DNA of 64,000 nt from Bemisia tabaci (GCF_918797505.1 NC_092801.1:15562001-15626000), one strand, 5' to 3'. Shown: positions 10,424-20,565, counted from the stretch's first letter. The notes: generated by a model not told the origin, from the letters alone. Translations and numbers: made by a program.

Positions 10424-10657
10424 CACTGGAAAAAAAAAAAAAAACACATTGGATCTAGAGTCCAGACTCTTAAAAACATCGACAAGAAAAAATACTCTTG
10501 ATTCAATCAGATTTAAGCTTAAATCAAGAACCAAGCCTCTTAATTTGAGCGGATTTCCTTTTGATTTGAGCTTGAATCTCATTGAATCAAGAGTCCTTTT
10601 CCTTGTCAATGTTTTCAAGAGTCTGGACTCTAGATCCAATGTGTTTTTTTTCCAGTG
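10424..10657. mobile_element. Family C fold-back MITE, CACTG ends
   Basis: It starts CACTGGAAAAAAAAAAAAAA and ends TTTTTTTTCCAGTG, with near-perfect inverted arms. TG lies on both sides (10422-10423 and 10658-10659). The arms are the most intact of the family. Confidence 0.88.
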
Positions 10658-10993
10658 TGTTTACGTTTAACGGTTGAAGATTTTTAAAAATTAGTCAGGA
10701 GGGCCCCCGGACTTGGTCTTTCCTGAGGGTATTCCATACACCCAGCCCCTCTCCCCGCCCCCCCCCCCCGCTCCTGTAAGTCGGAGTAAGTCATGAATGG
10801 CTTCTCCGGAGTTGCGGAGTAATGGAATCATTTGCGTGTAATTCGCTGCTGACCGCTCGCGCCCAACGGATGCGAGCCTCCGGTCACGACCCCCCCGCCC
10901 CCCGCAAACTCCCCCCCTCCCTAGTATAAACGGTTTTCTGTCCTTTCTCGCGCAGCGTTGCTTGGTGCCCAGAGCGAAATAAGTTTTTCGACC
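10658..10993. other. G/C-run-rich intergenic stretch
   Basis: Poly(C) runs (about 10757-10770 and 10890-10918) dominate. The frame of 117 codons on the minus strand depends on these runs and is not supported. Confidence 0.4.
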
Positions 10994-11530
10994 GGCGGAC
11001 CGATTATTGAAATCGATAGACAAAACTATAGACACAGATGACAAAAGGGATCTGCGGACTGATGATTGAAATTGATGGACAAAGCTATAGACAAAGAAGA
11101 CATAGGGAGTATGGAGCGATCCTATTGGTTGAAATGGGTGGTTCCTGACAAAAGGATAAACTGATAGACTAACTGTCGGGTCTCTCGTGGGTTGCCGTTA
11201 GTTAGTCTATTACCTACCTCCTTTGTCTATTGCAACCACCCGCTTCCACCAATAGGATCACTCCATATCTCTTTTGTCTTCTTTGTCTATAGTTTTGTCT
11301 ATCAATTTCAATCATCGGCCCGCTGGAGGGGACCTATTGGTGGAAGCTGGTGGTTGCAATGGACAAAGTCAGTACGTGATAGACTAACTAACGGCAACCC
11401 ACGAGAAACCCGACGGTTAATCCATCATTTTCTCCCTTAGTCTATGAGAACCACTCATTTCAAACCAATAGGAAAGCTTTATGTCTTCTTTGTCTATAGC
11501 TTTGTCTATCGATTTCAATAATCAGCCCGC
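10994..11530. mobile_element. Family E element with a second E copy inside it
   Basis: The outer copy begins GCGGACCGATTATTG and reaches GACAAAAGGGAT at 11051. It resumes at about 11325 with GGAGGGGACCTATTGGTGG and ends AATAATCAGCCCGC. A complete second E copy fills the gap (11054-11323). Confidence 0.8.
11054..11323. mobile_element. Inner family E element
   Basis: It runs from GCGGACTGATGATTGAAATT to TTCAATCATCGGCCCGC. The shared core GGGTCTCTCGTGGGTTGCCG is at about 11178. It is about 270 bp and complete. Confidence 0.8.
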
Positions 11531-11668
11531 AGTTGAGTAATTGATTAGTCGAATTTTTGAGCATTCGAAAATTCAGCGATGGATTAACCGATTAAAATGC
11601 ATGTTTTGAAAAGGTAAATTTTCAAAATAGCAATTGTACTCCGGGACACCGCCAGATTCCCCGGTGTA

Positions 11669-11906
11669 CTGTCGTGCTAGAAGAACGCCGTATGAGCCTT
11701 TAAACGTTGCCAAGCTTCCTCTGATAAAAACCTAAATTACTGGGAAAACTGAGAATATTATTTTCCAAAATTTTCAGACAATTTTGTACGCAATTTAATC
11801 TAAAATATCTGAAAATTTCAAGAAAAATAAGCACGAATGTTGTCAAATATACGTGTTTTATCAAGGGAAATTTGGCAAGTCTCGGCGTCCTTCCTTAGCA
11901 CGGCAG
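11669..11906. mobile_element. Family A MITE
   Basis: It starts CTGTCGTGCTAGAAGAACGC and ends GTCCTTCCTTAGCACGGCAG. The right arm has lost part of the GTTCATACGGCG motif, so it is slightly short at 238 bp. Confidence 0.8.
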
Positions 11907-12347
11907 TGTAGACCAGCATTTGCGCTGATAATTTTTTGTGATAAATTGTCCGATTTCGGAGAGGTGATCTCCGTATTTCCTCCTGAATTCATATTTTTCC
12001 GTAAAATGTCACCACTTTTATGCCTTCAAGTGAAATTCTCAGAGATTAGACCGCGCGGGGAACTGGGAAGTTTTCAATTTTCGATGGGAGTGTATTAGAA
12101 TTTTCTTTCTCCCCTTTCCATTTATTGTGAATAGACTAGTAGACAGGAAGCAATTCCTAGCAATACGATAAGTTTTCTTTTCAAAATTGTACCTCAAGCA
12201 CATTTTATGGAAAGCTCCGGAAAATGCAGAAGATCCGGAACATTTCGGGAATTGCAGAAGTTCCGGGGAAAATCAGGAAAATCTAAAAAGTTCCGGCATT
12301 CGGAACTTCTTCGAGAAACGGGAGCACTGCGCGGCCAGGGGCGTGCA
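11907..12347. other. Intergenic stretch
   Basis: Between two family A copies. It contains several TTCCGG words (about 12213-12300) but no convincing gene. Confidence 0.4.
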
Positions 12348-12600
12348 CTGCCGTGCTAAGGAAGAACGCCGTATGAACATTCGGGAGTTGCCAAATTTCC
12401 CTTGATAAAACAAGAATTTTCGACGACTATCGTGTATGTTTTTCCTTGAAATTTTCAGATATTTTATATTACATTGCGTACAAAATTGCCTGAAAATTTT
12501 GGAAAAAAATATTCACAATTTTCCCAGTCAATTCGGTTTTTATCGAAGGAAACTTGGCAACGTCTGAAGGTTCATACGCCGTTTTTCCTTAGCACGGCAG
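12348..12600. mobile_element. Family A MITE
   Basis: It starts CTGCCGTGCTAAGGAAGAAC and ends CGTTTTTCCTTAGCACGGCAG, 253 bp in all. Both arms match the family consensus closely. Confidence 0.88.
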
Positions 12601-12640
12601 TGCACTTCGTCCAGTGGTCCATTGGATGCCGGCGTAACCC

Positions 12641-13143
12641 TAGAGTACCTATATTGAGAGAGTATGGCCACTGGGGTAGGGTAACCTCGAACTCAAGTGC
12701 TCATTGCTTTGCTTCTCGCTCTCCTCAGCGAGGCAATAAGCAATAGAGCTCGAGGTTACCCTACACTGGGGTTACCACCTCTGATTGGCTTAGCCATCTT
12801 AGACTGAATGGAGCCCTTAAGACCCCAAAATGGCGGACGCCATAAATTAATGTAATGCAAAATGACTCAAAATGTAGTTTTCTTTGCTTATCGTAACGAG
12901 GAATTTACTCAAATGCACTGTTGCGACATCTTTACATATTTTTAAGGCTAATCGTGTGCAATGTTTGAGAAAAATTATCTTAGATGTAGTAAGGTTGGTA
13001 GCAAGTGTGGTTGGTGATAACCGTCACAAGTCGGCAATGACCCCCCTCCCATCCACAAAAACCAAAACAAAGCACCGCCATTTTTGGGTCCTAAGCCTCT
13101 CCATGGGGCCCAGTGGCCATACTCTCTCAATATAGGTACTCTA
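12641..13143. mobile_element. Element EE, TAGAGT ends, 8-bp TSD
   Basis: The left end is TAGAGTACCTATATTGAGAG and the right end CTCTCAATATAGGTACTCTA. They are inverted repeats that continue through AGTATGGCCACTGGG. The octamer CGTAACCC is duplicated exactly at 12633-12640 and 13144-13151. The ends resemble family F (TAGAGTNCCTNTAT), so EE and F probably share a transposase source. An 89-bp hairpin is nested near its left end. Confidence 0.88.
12676..12764. mobile_element. 89-bp hairpin insert FF inside element EE
   Basis: It runs from GTAGGGTAACCTCGAACTC to GAGCTCGAGGTTACCCTAC and folds along nearly its whole length around a CTCGCT...AGCGAG loop region. ACTGGG sits on both sides (12670-12675 and 12765-12770), consistent with a 6-bp TSD. 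Its shape resembles a microRNA precursor, but the flanking duplication argues for a tiny fold-back transposon. Confidence 0.7.
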
Positions 13144-13326
13144 CGTAACCCCAGGAATTTACCGGCGGATTTGGCAGCGAGTGATGGGATGTATGCGTCA
13201 ATCTGAGGCATCGAGGTTCGAGGTCCGGGTGGCTTTGACAGTAAGTGGAGCGGAAATAAACGTAAACCGGGACGGGGAGTCGGAAAACTTACCGCTTGAT
13301 CCGCCTTCGGGATCGGGACACGAGTT
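13144..13326. other. Unassigned spacer
   Basis: Moderately GC-rich sequence between EE and a family A fragment, with no recognised feature. Confidence 0.3.
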
Positions 13327-13440
13327 CTGCCGCGCTGAGGAAAAACGCCGTATGAGCATTCGCACGTTGCCAAATTTCCTCTCAGAAAATATTTATTCTC
13401 GAGGAAAGCTATGAATATTTTTCATTAACATTTTCCAGAG
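13327..13440 (+). mobile_element. Family A left-arm fragment
   Basis: CTGCCGCGCTGAGGAAAAAC is followed by GTTGCCAAATTTCC and about 60 bp of interior. No matching right arm follows; family F-like sequence begins where it stops. Confidence 0.7.
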
Positions 13441-13456
13441 TACCTGTATACTAGAG

Positions 13457-13795
13457 TAAGCAACTCGATATCATGACTGCAGCCCCTATGGATGGCCAAG
13501 GGAATAACGATTGACCCAAACGAACGATTTTAGTGATATTGATCGGATCCGCATTCGTCACAAACTCACTCTCTTGATTCATTATCAGAATTAGTTTGTT
13601 TGTGAATAATTTCTTCATCTATTTCAGATGAATAACAATAACTCTTGATAACACAATTAGGTAATATTTCATTATCTGTTCACTTCGAGTACCGCCATCT
13701 TGTGCACTCGTTAGGCCTAAATGACGAGAACCAATCAGAATGATTAGGCATCTCACCAAAGTTGTCTTAACTCTCGGTATAAAGGGACTCTAACT
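13457..13795. mobile_element. Diverged family F-like element
   Basis: The right end TCTCGGTATAAAGGGACTCTA (13775-13795) is a good family F terminus, preceded by GAACCAATCAGAATG as in the other copies. The left end (TAGAGTAAGCAACTCG) is weak. The words CCTGTATACTA before it and CTGTATACTAAATAG after it suggest an imperfect flanking duplication. No 8-bp TSD could be aligned. Confidence 0.5.
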
Positions 13796-14234
13796 TTTCT
13801 GAGTACTGTATACTAAATAGTATTGCCCTATTGCCTTCTCAATCCTTTTACTACAGAAAAAGTGTGCCGCTCTCTGATTGGTCGGCAATCATGGAGCCCC
13901 GAAGTTGGACCAATGTAAACAAACCCAGCCCCTCCGCTCCTAGTTTGGCCCAATGTAAACAAAGGAGATGGCGACAAAGTTCTACAAAGTTCTAGACGTG
14001 ATTTTGGATGTAATGGAAATTTTTTTATGATCAACTTCTGAATTGAGTTCGGATCGACCTCTAAGGGATATATATATTTTTGCCGAACATTAACCTTTGA
14101 CTGTGATTATCATTCATTTCTCAGCTGACAATATACGTACTCCTCTGGGTCGGGTTTGTTTGCATTCGAGCTCCATGATAATCTAAAACTGACAACCAAT
14201 CAGAGAGGGGCACAAAGAGGGCAGTTACTCTACC
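13796..14234. other. Intergenic stretch
   Basis: Two short words, GGCCCAATGTAAACAAAGG and GGACCAATGTAAACAAACC, recur 40 bp apart (about 13903-13965). Nothing else was recognised. Confidence 0.35.
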
Positions 14235-14384
14235 ATTTTCCGACTTTTTAGATCACATTACGAACGAAATTCTCCAAAAAATCTGTGAAGGAATATCCCC
14301 AAATTTTCCCGGAAATTCGAGGTTTGTCGGAGGCAATTCGGCAACACTCAGTGGCTCGTACGGCGTTTTTCTTTAGCACGGCAG
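14235..14384. mobile_element. Family A right-half fragment
   Basis: The interior and right arm are present (GGCAATTCGGCAACACTC, then CGTTTTTCTTTAGCACGGCAG). The left arm is absent. Confidence 0.7.
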
Positions 14385-14501
14385 AATTACCCACCGTTAA
14401 GCCAGCTTTTTTCCCGGTGTCAGTGTCGCTTACCCATCGCCTTTTGTTCTGTCACTCTGGTTTCCCCGGACTCGCAGGGAATCAAGATGATGAAAGGTGT
14501 G

Positions 14502-14788
14502 CTGCCGCTTGCTAAGGAAAAACGCCATAAGAGCCATCAGTTGTTGCCAAATTGCCTTTAATAAAATACGAATCTTCAGGGAAATCTGTGAATTCGTTGC
14601 TTCGAATTTTTCAGAGAATTTATCTGCGATCAAATCTAAATTATGTGAAATTTCAACAGAAAATTTTCATAACGCTCCTCCAAATTTCAAGGCAGAATAT
14701 TTATAGCTTTCTTCCAAAAATAATTGTTTTCTGAGAGGAAATTTGGCAGCATTGTAATGCTAATACGGTGTTTTTCCTTAGCACGGCA
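14502..14788. mobile_element. Family A MITE
   Basis: It starts CTGCCGCTTGCTAAGGAAAA and ends GTTTTTCCTTAGCACGGCA. At 287 bp it is slightly longer than the family norm. Confidence 0.82.
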
Positions 14789-14975
14789 CCGTCTCTGCCA
14801 TGGAAAAACGGACTACGGAAAAAAGTTCGACCAATAAAACCGCATCTCACTGCTCTCTCCCCGTTCCCGTAACATAGCAGTAAAGGGAAGACGGTAGTTA
14901 GGGGTATGGTAAAATATACTGTCTCTGTAGATACGTGGTTTTGTAGTTCCACAGATCGATACGAAACGACTTAAA

Positions 14976-15389
14976 CACTGAAAAAAAAATCTCGGTGCAT
15001 TTACTATGAAAAGGGTAAAATTACCAAGAATTCAGGGTTCTATTTGATCCCAGTTTTTTCTTGGTAAAATTACCATTTATGGAAGTGGTAATTTTACCGA
15101 GAAATCTCGGTAAAATTATTGAACTTTGTCGGTAATTTTACTGGACCTTGGTAAAAACGCCAATATTTTTTATCGACTGTGGTAGAATTACCGAGATAAA
15201 ATGGCAAAGTTACCGGGAATCGATTACCAATAAAAGTGGTATTCTTACCTGAAAAAAACGGTTAAAATACCGGTTTTTAGGTAAGCTTACCAGTCTGTCT
15301 TGGTAAAATTACCAATAATTGGTACAAAAAGTGAGATGGTAAAGATACCAACGGACCTTGGTAAAAACGCCGAGAATTTTTTTTCAGTG
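14976..15389. mobile_element. Family G element, CACTG ends
   Basis: It starts CACTGAAAAAAAAATCTCGG and ends CCGAGAATTTTTTTTCAGTG. AA flanks both sides (14974-14975 and 15390-15391), a 2-bp TSD. The interior repeats GGTAAAATTACC-type words in both orientations, so the whole element is rich in small palindromes. A close relative is at 43541-43952. Confidence 0.88.
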
Positions 15390-15423
15390 AATAGGAAGCC
15401 TCACGGGCATCAAATATCCGTGC

Positions 15424-15593
15424 CAGAGGCGTGGCGTTCTCCGCGATATATCGATTGATCCGCCATTTAAACCTATGAAAAAGGATCGATTAACAGGGTG
15501 TTCGCAACGAACACCTTAATAATCGATTCTTTTACCCTAGCTTCTAACGGGGAAATATCTGATAATCGATATGCCATTCACGCCTCGCCACTG
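15424..15593. mobile_element. Family B hAT-like MITE
   Basis: It starts CAGAGGCGTGGCG and ends CACGCCTCGCCACTG. ATCCGTGC (15416-15423) and ATCCATGC (15594-15601) form an 8-bp TSD with one mismatch. The middle is the AGGGTGTTCGCAACGAACAC palindrome. Confidence 0.88.
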
Positions 15594-15989
15594 ATCCATG
15601 CCTCTAGACATGTATCATGTAGCGTGGGACCCCGCCGGTCCTGAAAATATTGAATATCACGTGACCCGAATACCGCAGATGTCATAGCGCTCGCCGATGC
15701 GAGTTTTTGTAACATTTTATTATATTTCTCTTCTTGGGTTGGGGAGGGGGATGTCTTTAATTATTGGGACTTTCAAGTTTCAGCGACCGGTTTCACTGTC
15801 AAGGTCGCGATGGGACCACCAGCGAAAGAGAGGTCATCTTTGTTGCCGAATTTTACTGGAAAAATTATTTAACGATAAAAACCCCCGAAAAACCATGGGA
15901 ACCAACCCAGAAAGAAAGGAGCTATACGAGGCCCGGACGTTAGCATGAAGAATTTATCGTTTCCCGGACTATGTTAACAATTTCATAAT
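15594..15989. other. Intergenic stretch
   Basis: No gene or repeat ends recognised. The 83-codon frame at 15697-15948 has no supporting feature. Confidence 0.35.
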
Positions 15990-16127
15990 TACTTGAAAAC
16001 TTGGAAGATTTTTCTTCTCTGTTGGCAGAAAATCAATGTATACATTATGATATTCAAGCTATAAAATTGGCCTGCTTCTCATAGAAAACATAAAATAATA
16101 ATGGAAATTTTGAAACGCTGCAATAGG
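15990..16127. repeat. Old family L fragment
   Basis: Words such as GATTTTTCTTCTCTG and GAAATTTTGAAACGCTGCAA match the inner and right parts of family L. They lie just upstream of a fuller copy in tandem. Confidence 0.5.
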
Positions 16128-16390
16128 ATAACGACGGTGAAACTACCAAACCACGTATCTCGGTTTGCGACGTCGCAGACTTCCTGTCGTACTTTATTTT
16201 TTAAATAAAAAACTACTTAACGTCCAGTCTTGAAAGTTTCTGTGATTTTTCCTCTTCGTGCGGAGAAAATTCTGTGAAAATTTTAAGGAATGATATTGAT
16301 TTGGTCTACTTCATAAAAATAAAATGTAAGCGCAGATTTTTAAACACCGCAAACGAGATACGTGGTTTGGTAGTTTCACCGTCGATAAGT
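16128..16390. repeat. Family L fold-back repeat
   Basis: The left end ACGACGGTGAAACTACCAAA and the right end TTTGGTAGTTTCACCGTCGA are inverted copies. The inside has GACGTCGCAGACTTCCTGTC and ACACCGCAAACGAG. Other copies are at 27993-28262 and 31614-31875. Confidence 0.82.
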
Positions 16391-16499
16391 GGGTGTCACA
16401 CTGTGGCCATCGATATGTTTTTCAAATCAAGCCGCATGAAGTTGGCTTTCCCCTTGGAATAAATTGAAATAGGAGCTGAAATTTTGAGACACCGCAATG

Positions 16500-16553
16500 C
16501 TGCCGTGCTTAGGAAGAACGCCGTATGAACATTCGAGAGTTGCCAAATTGCCC
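16500..16553 (+). mobile_element. Family A left-arm fragment
   Basis: CTGCCGTGCTTAGGAAGAAC continues to GTTGCCAAATTGCCCC and then stops. A family F element begins about 30 bp further on and no right arm was found beyond it. Confidence 0.72.
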
Positions 16554-16581
16554 CAAAAAATACAAAATGGAATGAGAGAGG

Positions 16582-16892
16582 TAGAGTCCCTTTATACTGA
16601 GAGTCAAGACAACACCCCTCATGGAGTCACAAACGGGAATAAAGATTACAGAAATTGAACGTTTTTCGTAATCTTTGATCGGCCCATTCTCGAATTCCTT
16701 TTTTCGTTCCTTCCCTCATTCCGTTTGTTCCTTGCCGAACCCGTAATTCCCCGATCCATTCCAGATTATAATCTTTGCAATCGGTGAAACTGTAGTCTTT
16801 ATTCCCGTTTGTGACACTGTTAAGGCCTAAAATACGGGAACCAATCAGAAATGGATTCACATTGTCTTGACTCTCAGTATAAAGGGACTCTA
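16582..16892. mobile_element. Family F MITE
   Basis: The ends are TAGAGTCCCTTTATACTGAG and CAGTATAAAGGGACTCTA. GAGAGAGG is duplicated exactly on both sides (16574-16581 and 16893-16900). The length of 311 bp equals that of the copy at 7925-8235. Confidence 0.9.
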
Positions 16893-16925
16893 GAGAGAGG
16901 TAACGGAGACAGGAATTCGGGAATG

Positions 16926-17029
16926 GGTTGATCAAAGATTACAGCAAACGTCCGATTTGTGCAGTCTTTATTCCCGTTTGTGACATCCATAAGCCGCGTT
17001 GTCTCAACTCTCTCTATAAAGGGACTCTA
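16926..17029 (+). mobile_element. Family F right-half fragment
   Basis: GTTGATCAAAGATTACAGC is followed by CAGTCTTTATTCCCGTTTG and the terminal CTATAAAGGGACTCTAC. The left half is missing. Confidence 0.7.
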
Positions 17030-17324
17030 CATCTGAAGAACGACGATTTGTTGCTAACAACTGTCTAGACAGAGAGAATCCGTCAAACCCTCTTAGAATT
17101 CAATGGCCCGTCCCCTCCCAGCACCGAAGGCTCATGTTGACCGAGTGCGACAAGCACCAAACACCGAGCAACACTAATCGCAACCCAACAAGAACGTGAG
17201 GGCGCCCGGATTATAACAGAGATTATAACCGGGAATCGACTGACTGTCAAGAAAGCATCAACTTTCTCCAAATTCGACACCGTGCGTCCGTGCGTGCGCC
17301 TCACCTCGTGTAGGTATCGCATTC
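17030..17324. other. Intergenic stretch
   Basis: No feature recognised. Frames on the minus strand are unsupported. Confidence 0.3.
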
Positions 17325-17418
17325 AGTGGGCTGGCGTGAATTGCGATGTATCGATTGTTCTGCCATTTAAACCTATGGTAAGGAATCGATTATTAAGGTG
17401 TTCGCTGCGATCACGCGC
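17325..17418. mobile_element. Family B left-half fragment
   Basis: It starts CAGTGGGCTGGCGTGAATTG and continues through TGCCATTTAAACCTATGG to the central GGTGTTCGCTGCGA, where it breaks into TCACGCGCTG. The right half has been lost. Confidence 0.72.
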
Positions 17419-17692
17419 TGAATTTTCAAGAAACGCAATCTTTCTTTATTTTTTCTTGGGAAAACTATAGTCTATGTAATTTCTTGAAAATCGCCTAGAA
17501 TTTTCTTCTCTACTGGAAGAATATCCTGCAATTTCAAGTTATAACGATGGCTTTTTTTCCCTCGAAAAAATAAAATTTGAGCGGAAATTTTAAAGGATGA
17601 GGCTATTCGTCGGTACGGTACCGACGGATAAATGGCTATTCGTCGGTACGGTACCGATGGATAAATGGCTATTCGTCGGTACCGTACCGATG

Positions 17693-18398
17693 AATAAATG
17701 GCTATTCGTCGGTACCGAAGAATGGTTGCTTAGATACAGAATGCCCAGAGGTTGATGCACTGTTGGAAGAATTTTCTGATGGTTTTTCTGGAGATTTGAA
17801 GGAGAGTGAACAAAGTGTAAAGGCACTAAGTGTGCGTGAAAAGTACAACATGATTCTGCCCATTGTTTTAAACATTGCTAGCCTAACCTCAAACCACGGA
17901 ACCACGCAATTCAACAGTTATTTAAGTTCATTCAAGATGATTGATAACATGGTAAGGACTGGAACAAATGTACAACTATTGTCAGTTCATGGTAGCTGCT
18001 CCACGGCTTGCGAATCTTCAGTATCTGTCGCTGCCCCAACTAACAACGATCATAGTGCAGAGAGCTATTCCACCACCAGCGAATCTTCGGTTTCTGTTGC
18101 TGCCCCAACTAACAACGATCATAGTGCAGAGAGCTATTCCACCACTAGCGAATCTTCGGTTTCTGTTGCTGCTCCATCTGACGAAAATGTCAGTGCAGAG
18201 AGCTTCACGAAGCTAAAATTTAAGAGTAAAGTCATTTCACGAGGGCGACCTAAACTGCCAGCAAGACAACTTTGTTCCTTTAATCGCACCGTTGCCGACC
18301 GACAATCTGTGGAAAATCCCCCCGAAAAACGAAAACGAAAGAAAACATCTGCAAATGAAACTAAAGGCCCCACCACCCGAAAAAAGAAGCGTTCTTGA
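17693..18398 (+). CDS. 5'-incomplete frame inside the MULE-like element; possible transposase or captured-gene C-terminus
   Basis: The frame is open from about 17693 to a TGA at 18396. It has no ATG near its start; the longest-frame start at 17763 is TTG, so in a eukaryote it must be spliced onto an upstream exon or truncated. The first about 80 residues are acidic to mixed and look helical, including SVREKYNMILPIVLNIASLT. A 23-residue unit (SESSVSVAAPTNNDHSAESY and neighbours) then occurs three times from 69-bp direct repeats. The tail is basic: SRGRPKLPARQ, then KRKRKK and TRKKKR, which look like nuclear-localisation signals. No catalytic domain is visible. AT-rich sequence with ATTAAATAC follows the stop. 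The function is not recognised; a transposase tail fits the location, and a captured host exon is the alternative. Confidence 0.45.
17996..18205 (+). repeat. 69-bp direct repeats within the coding fragment
   Basis: Units containing AGCGAATCTTCGGTTTCTGT and AACAACGATCATAGTGCAGA recur every 69 bp, with two near-identical copies and one diverged copy. Being a multiple of three, they keep the frame open. Confidence 0.8.
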
Positions 18399-18787
18399 TG
18401 ATGACTACAGAGTAGTACATTTCAGTATTATGTGAGAGTATTAAATACATAAATTAAATTTGGAGAATATTTCTTTACAACTCGTGTTGGGTTTTTTTTC
18501 CATCTTTCACCCAATTTTTAGCTCTTAACTTCCACCAAAATATTATTAAGAAATCATATCTTTAATATAATTTACGTACTAAAATCAAAGTACCGCCGAA
18601 TAGCTATTTATTCATCGGTACGGTACCGACGAATAGCTATTTATTCATCGGTACGGTACCGACGAATAGCCATTTATCCCTCGGTACCGTACCGACGAAT
18701 AGCCACTTCGAATTTTAAAACATCGCGATGGCGATACGTGGTTTCACACTTTAGACATCGATATTACTTCACGGAAGTGCGCACTAT

Positions 18788-18957
18788 CAGTGGCGTGACG
18801 TACTATGCGATATATCGATTGTTATGTCATTTAAACCTATAGAAAAGGATCGATAAACAGGGTGTCCGCAGCGAACACCTTAATAATCGATTCTTTACCA
18901 TAGGTTTAAATGGCAGAACAATCGATACATCGCAATTCACGCCACGCCACGCCACTG
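18788..18957. mobile_element. Family B hAT-like MITE
   Basis: It starts CAGTGGCGTGACG and ends GCCACGCCACGCCACTG. CGCACTAT is an exact 8-bp TSD (18780-18787 and 18958-18965). Near-perfect inverted arms contain TTTAAACCTATAG and CGATATATCG. Confidence 0.92.
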
Positions 18958-18965
18958 CGCACTAT

Positions 18966-20322
18966 GTTTCAATTACCTTGACCGAGACAGTCCCTATTAA
19001 AACCTGTCGCCGTGAAGTGCAAATTACCCCGCGGTGAAAATTCTCGGGACATTCAAAGACACCAGAAAATTAGTTGAGTCAACAAGAGCAACTGTTTACA
19101 CCGAAAAACAGTTGTCTTTGCACCGTAGTCATGCGGAGAGGCATTCCACCTTGCAAATGGAAGAACATCTAAACGTTGCCTTTTCTATGATAATTTACGA
19201 ATTTTTTAAAAAATGTAAGGATGTTTCTTCGAAAATTTTAGCGAATTTTACTTGCCGTTCAATTCCTCTCGTAGCAATGACCTTTCAAACATAATTTGCT
19301 AAAAATAAAAATACAAACTGTCAAAAATATTTTTCAGGGAACTCTTTCGGGTTACTTTTTTACAAAGAATTTAAGTCTGGTGGAAACGTTAAAAAGTCTC
19401 TTGGAAAATCACTGCTTTTTAATGGTTTTTACTAACTTTGTAGCCGTTAAAAAAATCCAGTAGATCTTTTACGAGTTTTCTTAACACTTTTTTTTATTAC
19501 TAAAATTGTATCTCTCGTAAATCTTGCATAAAAAATAACACCGTAGACGGTTTCTGAGAACAAACATTTTAATAGTTTGTTAAGGGTTGTTTTATTAAAA
19601 TTTATTATTCTTTTTAAACGTTATTTTGACAGCCTTTGCTGTTGGTGTCATATTTTTAAAAATTTCAAAAGATGATATAATTAACTGCACTAAAAATAAA
19701 TATTTCGCGGAAAATGTGTCAACATTCAGATGAGCATCCGTCGTTTATCCTCACCATGTTAGTTCCTCTGACAACTCCACGATTAAATAGAAATAAAACC
19801 CAACTGCATTTAAACGTGGCCCTTATCTCACGAGTATTTTCCACTTCCCATATAAAAAAACGACTTATAGCAGTTAAGTCTTTTTACCAGTGCGGTGAAT
19901 TTGTACCGTTCGGTTAGCACTTGTTGAAACAGTAGGCGCTGCCGTTAGGCTCAAATTGGCCTCAATTATCGCTCGACTATTCAAAATCATCCGACCAATT
20001 AGGCGCTGCGCCGGGTGAGAAAATATCAATGGTTATAAAGAGCGGTTCGTTGCGCCAATGATGCCAGATAGTGCTGGAAAATCAGCACTTTTCCATCCAA
20101 GTCCATGTAAAATAGTCCACATGTTATCGCGTAATCCGGCAACTTTCGTTACGACTCAATCGCCTTGCTTAGTAAAAATCGCGTATCTGATATATGATCC
20201 TAATCAAGTTAAGTGGTTTTTGCCTAGCAGAGTAGCCAACGGCTTCATTTTGCGTCTGTTGGGCCGTTGATGGGAAAAAACATAGGTTTTTTTCTGGTTT
20301 GAAACGGATGATTCTTTATCTT
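18966..20322. other. AT-rich intergenic stretch, no gene seen
   Basis: About 1.35 kb of low-complexity AT-rich sequence. Short frames (60-86 codons) have no start context, domain or codon pattern that would support them. Confidence 0.4.
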
Positions 20323-20549
20323 CACTGGAAAAAATACACATTGGATCTAGAGTCCAGACTCTTGAAAACATTGACAAGAAAAAGGTTTCTTGATTCAATC
20401 AGATTTAAGCTTAAATCAAAGAGAAATCCGCTCAAATTAAGAGGCTTGGTTCTTGATTTAAGCTTAAATCTGATTGAATCAAGAGTATTTTTTCTTGTCG
20501 ATGTTTTTAAGAGTCTGAACTCTAGATTCAATGTGTTTTTTTTCCAGTG
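20323..20549. mobile_element. Family C fold-back MITE, CACTG ends
   Basis: It starts CACTGGAAAAAATACACATT and ends TTTTTTTTCCAGTG. TT flanks both sides (20321-20322 and 20550-20551). It is the first of three CACTG-ended elements within 700 bp. Confidence 0.86.
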
Positions 20550-20565
20550 TTTTCTGAAAAACCTG

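Larger units (their letters stand above)
17595..18710 (+). mobile_element. MULE-like element with 33-bp subterminal repeats and a coding fragment
   Basis: The ends are inverted copies containing GGCTATTCGTCGGTACGG. On the left four units recur every 33 bp (17601, 17634, 17667, 17700). On the right three units plus a partial lie inverted at the same 33-bp period (18598, 18631, 18664, 18697). Each unit holds a GGTACGGTACC palindrome. AATTTTAAA is present at 17586-17594 and 18711-18719. Because the host is a family L copy that needs only one of these, this is best read as a 9-bp TSD. A 9-bp TSD with a subterminal tandem array is typical of Mutator-like elements. The middle carries a coding fragment (17693-18398). 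Confidence 0.72.
17420..18765. repeat. Family L copy split by the MULE-like element
   Basis: The left part (17420-17594) has TTCTTTATTTTTTCTTGGG and TTCTTCTCTACTGGAAG. The right part (18711-18765) resumes AATTTTAAAACATCGCG and GATACGTGGTTTCAC, the family L right end. The insertion at 17595-18710 separates them, with AATTTTAAA at both junctions. Confidence 0.65.

Noticed and set aside
10226..10670. 137-codon and other frames across family C
   Set aside because: Repeat-derived: similar peptides (LESRLLKTLTRK) appear at every family C copy and on both strands.
12676..12764. microRNA gene
   Set aside because: Hairpin shape fits, but the flanking ACTGGG duplication and position inside EE make a mobile fold-back more likely without small-RNA data.
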